Assembly (NCBI GenBank): GCA_016744395.1
Contig: JADGEK010000001.1
Span: 103,915-142,821, forward strand
Reading direction: 5' to 3'
DNA length: 38,907 nt
From: Gammaproteobacteria bacterium
Lineage (GTDB): Bacteria; Pseudomonadota; Gammaproteobacteria; GRL18
The translations under genes were made by a program, and so were the position numbers. Below the pieces are notes generated by a model. It saw only the letters and a list, made by a program, of their open reading frames with translations. It ran no database searches and was not told the origin of the DNA. This document shows positions 34,162 to 38,907 of the stretch, piece by piece (position 1 is the first letter of the stretch; every line of letters begins with the position of its first letter).

Positions 34162-34458
34162 TTATTCACGGTTGTCAAAAACACCGACAGGGCGATTGAA
34201 AGTATAGTTTAAAGGAGCTTCAACAAGCACATCACCTGTTTCACCAAAGTTTTCACCAGGAACACTGAAAAGTAAGCCAAAACCCTGAAGTATAATACCC
34301 GCGGCACTGCCAACAATGCCTAAAGGACGGGCCATTAGTAAATCGACGACAACATCTTGATCGTCTAACGTTTCCGAGTCGTAACGATATTCTGCAAAAC
34401 TAACGGATGCAGCAGAGAGTAATAGAGCAAAAAGCACGGTCGCTATTATTGTTTTCAT
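34162..34458 (-). CDS. Small exported protein, unknown
   Basis: A 98-residue protein with a clear signal peptide (MKTIIATVLFALLLSAASVSFA). The mature part has DVVVDLLMARPLGIVGSAAGIILQG and then LVEAPLNYTFNRPVG. This 'RPLG..G..G' plus 'P..YTF.RP.G' pattern occurs in short exported proteobacterial proteins of unknown function. I chose ATG 34458, preceded by GGAA, over the upstream start at 34506, because the signal peptide begins there. No function is assigned. Confidence 0.7.
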   Translation of the reverse strand: MKTIIATVLFALLLSAASVSFAEYRYDSETLDDQDVVVDLLMARPLGIVGSAAGIILQGFGLLFSVPGENFGETGDVLVEAPLNYTFNRPVGVFDNRE

Positions 34459-34725
34459 TATTTTCCCACTTCTTTTTTTGACGTAACTAATTTTTAAATA
34501 CAGCATTTTTTATTAATCGGGTTAAAATCTCAGTTAATTATTTAATCAGCGCTAATTAAGAGAGACAGATATACTCCAATAATAGTCAGGTAGTTTCTCT
34601 AAAGCAAGTTTAAGAGCTTGAAAGTATTAATTCATTCACATTTTTTATTAAAAATAGTGCGTTAGAGGTACCTTTTGTGTCAATTTCTATAATTTAATAC
34701 TGGATATCTTCCTGGTAGCTGTTAA

Positions 34726-35688
34726 TTATTGGGCAGGCATCCTTGATGGAGTCTCTTTAGATGTTTTCTGTATTGAAAGCTCAGTCAGTTGTTTTAACAT
34801 CTGAGGATTAATCCAGTAGGCAACTTGAATGTCTGTACGAAAAAGTTTAATTTGTTTACCATCCTGGATGATTAGGTACTGAATGGTTTGCATTGCAGAG
34901 TCAGTTTCACCAAAGGGTACGAAGCGGATGGTCACACTGGGACTTTTTAGTAATTCAGCATTATTGATAGAAAAGGACACCTTAGTTTCTACTTTTTTTG
35001 CTTTGCTTTGTTGCCAGGACTGGATCAGTTGAGCAACACTATCAGGCGAAATGTGAGTTGCACTGCTGGTGAGTTCCCAGCGGTTATGAGTGAAATGCAG
35101 TTCATTGTCAGGCCAAACAATACTCTTGAGCGAAGCCTGTGGTGGAATAAGTGCGGGAGAAATGAAAGTATCCAGGTTTGCTCTTAATTGATAAAAAATG
35201 ACTCCATTGATTAAGTGTACGGTGTTATTGCCTGAATGAATATTGTCATTAATGTTCATTGCATACCGCTGACGATTGATGGGATCTTCGCTGCCTAGAG
35301 TGAGCTCCGTCTCATTGAGCCAAACTGAGACGAAGGGCTTATCCAGATGATAACGGCTTAATTCGTTATTCTCAATTTGAAATTGAGAATAACTGCGCTT
35401 CTGAGCCAGTTTTGTAATAGTGTCTACACGTAAGGTATTAGCAGGTAATCGGTAAGGCTCGTGCATAAACCAGCCATTTTTTTCTTTCTTGAGTTTAATG
35501 GCGCCAATATCCTGGCGTTCAAGAATAATGGTCGTGATCGCTTTGCTTTTTAGTGGGCTCAGGTAGTGAATCACTGTCTGGTGAAGGCCAGGCTGAAACC
35601 AGGCAATAAGAGACAAAATAATGACAATAAAAAAAAGAATGCCATTGGTCCTGGCGAGTGGATTGAATTTGTTTTTAAGCAGTACCAT
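34726..35688 (-). CDS. DUF4340-like membrane protein of Gld-type ABC operon
   Basis: A 320-residue protein with one N-terminal membrane helix (about 17-37, GILFFIVIILSLIAWF) and a large extracytoplasmic beta-rich domain resembling DUF4340: IGAIKLKKEKNGWFMHEPYRLPANTLRVDTIT, then FQIENNELSRYHLDKPFVSVWLN. Its ATG overlaps the GldG-like stop codon in the form TAATG, so translation is coupled. An upstream in-frame start at 35712 is less likely. It is the last gene of the ABC operon, in the position such proteins usually hold. Confidence 0.82.
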   Translation of the reverse strand: MVLLKNKFNPLARTNGILFFIVIILSLIAWFQPGLHQTVIHYLSPLKSKAITTIILERQDIGAIKLKKEKNGWFMHEPYRLPANTLRVDTITKLAQKRSYSQFQIENNELSRYHLDKPFVSVWLNETELTLGSEDPINRQRYAMNINDNIHSGNNTVHLINGVIFYQLRANLDTFISPALIPPQASLKSIVWPDNELHFTHNRWELTSSATHISPDSVAQLIQSWQQSKAKKVETKVSFSINNAELLKSPSVTIRFVPFGETDSAMQTIQYLIIQDGKQIKLFRTDIQVAYWINPQMLKQLTELSIQKTSKETPSRMPAQ

Positions 35689-37172
35689 TATCGATTGCGC
35701 CTCTTGAACCAAATCAAACTGCCTGTTAGAGCGAGCAGTCCTGGTATGATGAAGAGAAAGAACCCCCCCAGTAAGGACAGCATATTGGGCGATAGTTCTA
35801 AAATAATGTCATCTTTAACTCGGTTTGGAATGCTAATAAATTGTTCATCATGACTGAGCCAGTTAAAAATATTAAGCCCCAGATCCAAATTACCAGCATT
35901 TCCCAAAAAAGTATTGGATAAGAAATCTCCATCACCCATCACAATAATGCGTTGCTCTCTTGTACTTCCTGGTGTTTTGTTTTGTCCAGACTTGAGGCTA
36001 ATGTGACGAGTTAATACCATGCCAATTGTAATGGGGCCAATAATATCCAAAAGTTCGCTAAAATGAACCTGATCATTGAGAGGTGATGTCTCAATCCAAC
36101 TGCGATCAATGGTGGTTAAAAAAGGTTGTGCATCAAAATTGTCATTGAGTGGTGTTGTGGATGAAGCATGTAAGGGTTTTTCTAGCGCTTGTGACTCCTG
36201 GTCAGTGACGGGTTTGCCCTCTTCATTATCCATGTAGTTTGGCAGGCGTTCAATGCCAGCGGCTTGTGGAAATAAAGTCACCGTTGAAAAACCATTATTA
36301 ATTGGGTGTCGTGGATAGTCTGTGACTATGGCGTAATCAGGGCGTGTGATGCCATATTGTGCCGTGGTGGGATCCACAATGACACCATCCAGAAATTCAA
36401 TGCCCAGTCGTTCAGAAAGAGGTAATAGACCATGCATGGGATTATTTTGAGTGACCTTGAGTGGTTCTCCCAGCCACAATAAATTGCCTCCAGCTTTAAC
36501 ATAGTCAATAATTAAACGCACTTCACCAGGTAAAAAAGCTGCCTGAGGCCCAGCAATAACTAAAACTGATACATTATCGGGAATACTCATTTGCTTAGCA
36601 AGATTTAAGCTTTCCACCTGGAAGCCCTGCTTGCTCAAGTGACGGGTAAATATATTCAGATCAAAATTAGCCTCATGCTCAGGACTACGTTCACCATGAC
36701 CTTGAGTAAAGACAATGGTGCGCTCCTGAGAACGCATAAGACGGTGAAAAGTATTACTCAGATCTTGTTCAGATAATTCCGTTAAATGTTCTTGCCTGCC
36801 CTGATAGTGGATAATCATTTCACCATCCACAACAATGTTTAAGCTGCGAATTTTTTCAGGATCGGCATTTGGGTTGATAAAGCTCAGTGTTATATCGGGT
36901 TTAATCTGTTGATATCGTCCAATGAGTTCTCGCACAGATTGTTTAATGCGTGAATTACTGGTGTAAGAGGTTATTTCAATGGGGGCGTCAAGTGTTTCCA
37001 GTAATTGCAGACTGATTTCATTGAGTGAATTTTGACTATTGACGGTCCAATCGGCCAAATAAACGTAGCGGTTGCTTAAGTAAGCTAAGAGTCCAATAAT
37101 AATGAGAAATAAAAGGGTAAAAAGAAAATTATGCCACCTTAAATATCGAGTCGAATGATTATTAATTTCCAT
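35688..37172 (-). CDS. GldG-like ABC transport auxiliary protein
   Basis: A 494-residue protein of the GldG/ABC-auxiliary family. It has an N-terminal helix (about 14-35) and an extracytoplasmic domain with SYTSNSRIKQSVRELIGRYQQ, FTQGHGERSP and LVIAGPQAAFLPGEVRLIIDYVKAGGNLLWLGEP (IFT52-like fold). A second helix lies near the C-terminus (about 466-488). It works with an ABC-2 permease and ATPase encoded upstream. In gliding Bacteroidota the homologues GldAFG support gliding; in proteobacteria the role is unclear. It begins 44 bp after the permease gene. Confidence 0.87.
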   Translation of the reverse strand: MEINNHSTRYLRWHNFLFTLLFLIIIGLLAYLSNRYVYLADWTVNSQNSLNEISLQLLETLDAPIEITSYTSNSRIKQSVRELIGRYQQIKPDITLSFINPNADPEKIRSLNIVVDGEMIIHYQGRQEHLTELSEQDLSNTFHRLMRSQERTIVFTQGHGERSPEHEANFDLNIFTRHLSKQGFQVESLNLAKQMSIPDNVSVLVIAGPQAAFLPGEVRLIIDYVKAGGNLLWLGEPLKVTQNNPMHGLLPLSERLGIEFLDGVIVDPTTAQYGITRPDYAIVTDYPRHPINNGFSTVTLFPQAAGIERLPNYMDNEEGKPVTDQESQALEKPLHASSTTPLNDNFDAQPFLTTIDRSWIETSPLNDQVHFSELLDIIGPITIGMVLTRHISLKSGQNKTPGSTREQRIIVMGDGDFLSNTFLGNAGNLDLGLNIFNWLSHDEQFISIPNRVKDDIILELSPNMLSLLGGFFLFIIPGLLALTGSLIWFKRRNR

Positions 37173-37216
37173 AAAGCGTATCTTTGATGTGATCCTTAAC
37201 GGTTTTTTTTATATCT

Positions 37217-37987
37217 CTAATGTGGAAGACGCAGGCGTTCAAGGCGGCGCACACTGAGGACTAAAAAAAGACAAATAAATAAAAGATAGTAGGCGATATC
37301 TGCTGTTGAAAAAATACCTTTCAGTAAGGGGTCAAAATGATTGAGTAGTGAAAGCCATCTTAGGACACTTTCTCCCCCCACGGCAATGGTGGCTTCCATA
37401 TCCGTCCCATCGGCCCAGTTTATTATCCATAAAAAAAGTAATAAGCCAAAGCTGCTGACTGCAGCAATGGCAGGTTGTCGGGTTAAAGTGGACATATAAA
37501 GTCCCGCTGCAGCAAAGGAAGCTAAAATCAGAGTAAGGCCCAACAATGCAGAAAACAACTGCCCCAAATCAATGGCTGCTCCTAATAACAATGACAGAGG
37601 CATGAGTGATATCATTAAGATAAGAATGAACAAAAAGCCCAAGACGCCTAAATATTTACCTAAAATAATCTGTGTCATAGAAATGGGTGCACTGAACAGT
37701 AGTGGTAATGTTTGATTTTTTTGTTCCTCACTGATTAACCGCATGGTCAGTAATGGCACAATGAGCAATAAAACAATGGCAGCTCCCCCCAATAAGGGGG
37801 CAATAACCAAATCAGTGAGGCCTGGCGAATCTTCCAAAACGGATAATTTGGCTTGCAGTTGTGTATAGGTTTCCAACTGGCTGAGAAATTGATAGCACAT
37901 AATCAGCTGCATCACTGTCAGCATTGCCCAGGAAAGGGGCGATAAAAACAGACTCTTGAGTTCACGTAAGGCAATGTGCTTAATCAC
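37217..37987 (-). CDS. ABC-2 type permease (GldF-like)
   Basis: A 256-residue inner-membrane protein with six hydrophobic helices. It starts IALRELKSLFLSPLSWAMLTVM, with the typical ABC-2 motif RLISEEQKNQTLPLLFSAPISMTQIILGKYLG between helices 2 and 3. It overlaps the ATPase gene by 4 bp (ATGA), so it is translationally coupled. It pairs with the ATPase and GldG-like proteins. The substrate is unknown. Confidence 0.88.
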   Translation of the reverse strand: MIKHIALRELKSLFLSPLSWAMLTVMQLIMCYQFLSQLETYTQLQAKLSVLEDSPGLTDLVIAPLLGGAAIVLLLIVPLLTMRLISEEQKNQTLPLLFSAPISMTQIILGKYLGVLGFLFILILMISLMPLSLLLGAAIDLGQLFSALLGLTLILASFAAAGLYMSTLTRQPAIAAVSSFGLLLFLWIINWADGTDMEATIAVGGESVLRWLSLLNHFDPLLKGIFSTADIAYYLLFICLFLVLSVRRLERLRLPH

Positions 37988-38907
37988 TTTGAAGGTCCTG
38001 CAATGCTCTGCTCTTGCCCTGATGTGGATTCAGATGTTTCAACACAGGTCAATGACATGAAAATGTCTTCAAGAGTTTGTTTTTCGGGAAAGATTTCATA
38101 CAGGCCCCAATGATTCTGATTGGCCAGTGTAATCAGTTGCTGAGAGGTCTGAATAATGGGCTCTTCACTGTTGTCATGCTCATTTTCAGTGGTAGAACTC
38201 TCAATATTGGAACAGTGTAAAATTAAGCTGTGACCATCGTATTGTACTGTACTGATATTGTCCAATGCTTCTATTTGAGACACATCGACAGGATGAGTGC
38301 AGCTCATACGTAAAGTCTGAGTTTGCATCTGTTGAGTCAGTTGTTTGATTGAAGCATTGAAAACCAGCTGACCTTGATTGATGATCTGGACATTATCACA
38401 GATCGCCTGGATTTCGGGCAGGATATGGCTGGAGAGCATAACACTATGCGTTTGGCCTAATTCTTTAATGAGCTTGCGGATTTCAACCATTTGAATGGGA
38501 TCCAGGCCCACGGTTGGTTCATCCAAAATGACAATGTCAGGTGAGTGAATAATTGCCTGGGCAATTCCGACTCGCTGTTGATAACCCTTAGATAAGTTAT
38601 TGATGACACGCTGACCATGGTCACTTAAGCCACAGCGCTCTTTAGTCATGAAGACCGCTTGTTTGACACTGGACTTGGCAACTTGATTCAGTTGAGCGCA
38701 ATAATACAGATATTCATCAACGGTGAGTTCTTTGTAAAGTGGCGGTGTATCAGGCAGGTAGCCAATTTTGGCTTTGGCTTCAAGGGGGTTATCTAACAAG
38801 TCCATGCCAGCAATTTTAATACTGCCGTGGGTGGGTGATAAATTGCCTGTCAACATTTGCATGGTTGTTGATTTGCCAGCACCATTTGGTCCAAGGAAGC
38901 CTAGCAC
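37984..38907 (-). CDS. ABC transporter ATPase, 5' end cut by window
   Basis: At least 307 residues; the gene runs off the right edge, so the true start is missing (about 20-30 residues by family length). Walker A is GPNGAGKST, the Q-loop is YLPDTPPLY, the signature NLSKGYQQRVGIAQAI, Walker B VILDEP, and the switch His is in LSSH. The C-terminus (about 225-307) is an extension typical of GldA/CcmA-like ABC-2 ATPases. It is the first visible gene of the four-gene operon. Confidence 0.9.
   Translation of the reverse strand: MLGFLGPNGAGKSTTMQMLTGNLSPTHGSIKIAGMDLLDNPLEAKAKIGYLPDTPPLYKELTVDEYLYYCAQLNQVAKSSVKQAVFMTKERCGLSDHGQRVINNLSKGYQQRVGIAQAIIHSPDIVILDEPTVGLDPIQMVEIRKLIKELGQTHSVMLSSHILPEIQAICDNVQIINQGQLVFNASIKQLTQQMQTQTLRMSCTHPVDVSQIEALDNISTVQYDGHSLILHCSNIESSTTENEHDNSEEPIIQTSQQLITLANQNHWGLYEIFPEKQTLEDIFMSLTCVETSESTSGQEQSIAGPSK

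Overview
ORGANISM. The window looks like the chromosome of an AT-rich (by eye around 40% GC) sulfur-oxidising gammaproteobacterium. The evidence is soxYZ, a dissimilatory sulfite reductase alpha subunit (dsrA), a class I adenylate cyclase, an lptM-lysA pair, cyaY near cyaA, and argH next to an AlgZ/AlgR-type pair, an arrangement familiar from gammaproteobacteria. I see no rRNA, tRNA, CRISPR array, phage or transposase gene. LAYOUT. Positions 1-3.5 kb (minus strand): a DUF599 membrane protein, a membrane-anchored cold-shock-domain protein, a YchJ-like SEC-C protein, lysA, and the 45-residue lipoprotein gene lptM. Positions 3.6-9.85 kb (plus): a histidine kinase, an NtrC-class sigma-54 response regulator and a second histidine kinase, then two tandem inverted repeats, a good -24/-12 (sigma-54) promoter, soxY, soxZ and a strong terminator. 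This reads as a self-contained sigma-54 two-component system driving the thiosulfate carrier SoxYZ. Positions 9.9-14.9 kb: cyaY, a dihaem cytochrome c fused to DUF302, a secreted DUF302 protein, and convergent cyaA. Positions 15.2-19.7 kb: a PAS/degenerate-GGDEF protein, a GC-richer repeat-like block, argH, and an AlgZ/AlgR pair. Positions 19.9-25.2 kb: a small conserved gene, a ZnuA-like protein lacking the usual metal-binding histidines, a gene-free 0.7 kb holding a sigma-54 promoter that drives a candidate structured small RNA of about 113 nt, a PAS-AAA-Fis sigma-54 activator, and a stand-alone dsrA with an FNR-type box at about -41.5 and its own terminator, without dsrB. Positions 25.2-27.1 kb (minus): an eamA-cupin-rof operon behind a leader that contains an intrinsic terminator. 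Positions 27.2-30.6 kb: a Ser/Thr kinase-HDOD-GAF protein convergent with a PP2C phosphatase. Positions 30.7-34.5 kb: arsM, an unrecognised coiled-coil protein, mutM and a small exported protein. Positions 34.7-38.9 kb (minus): a Gld-like ABC operon (ATPase cut by the window edge, permease, GldG-like and DUF4340 proteins). HOW IT FITS. The strongest theme is sulfur metabolism under alternative sigma-factor and redox control. soxYZ and a non-coding RNA each have a near-perfect sigma-54 promoter, each close to a sigma-54 activator gene. dsrA, divergent from the second activator, instead carries an FNR-type site. The best candidate for an undescribed system is the 21.2-25.2 kb block: activator, sigma-54-dependent small RNA, shared TGTCATGACA/TGACATGTCA-type palindromes, and orphan dsrA. 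Functional links within that block are inference.
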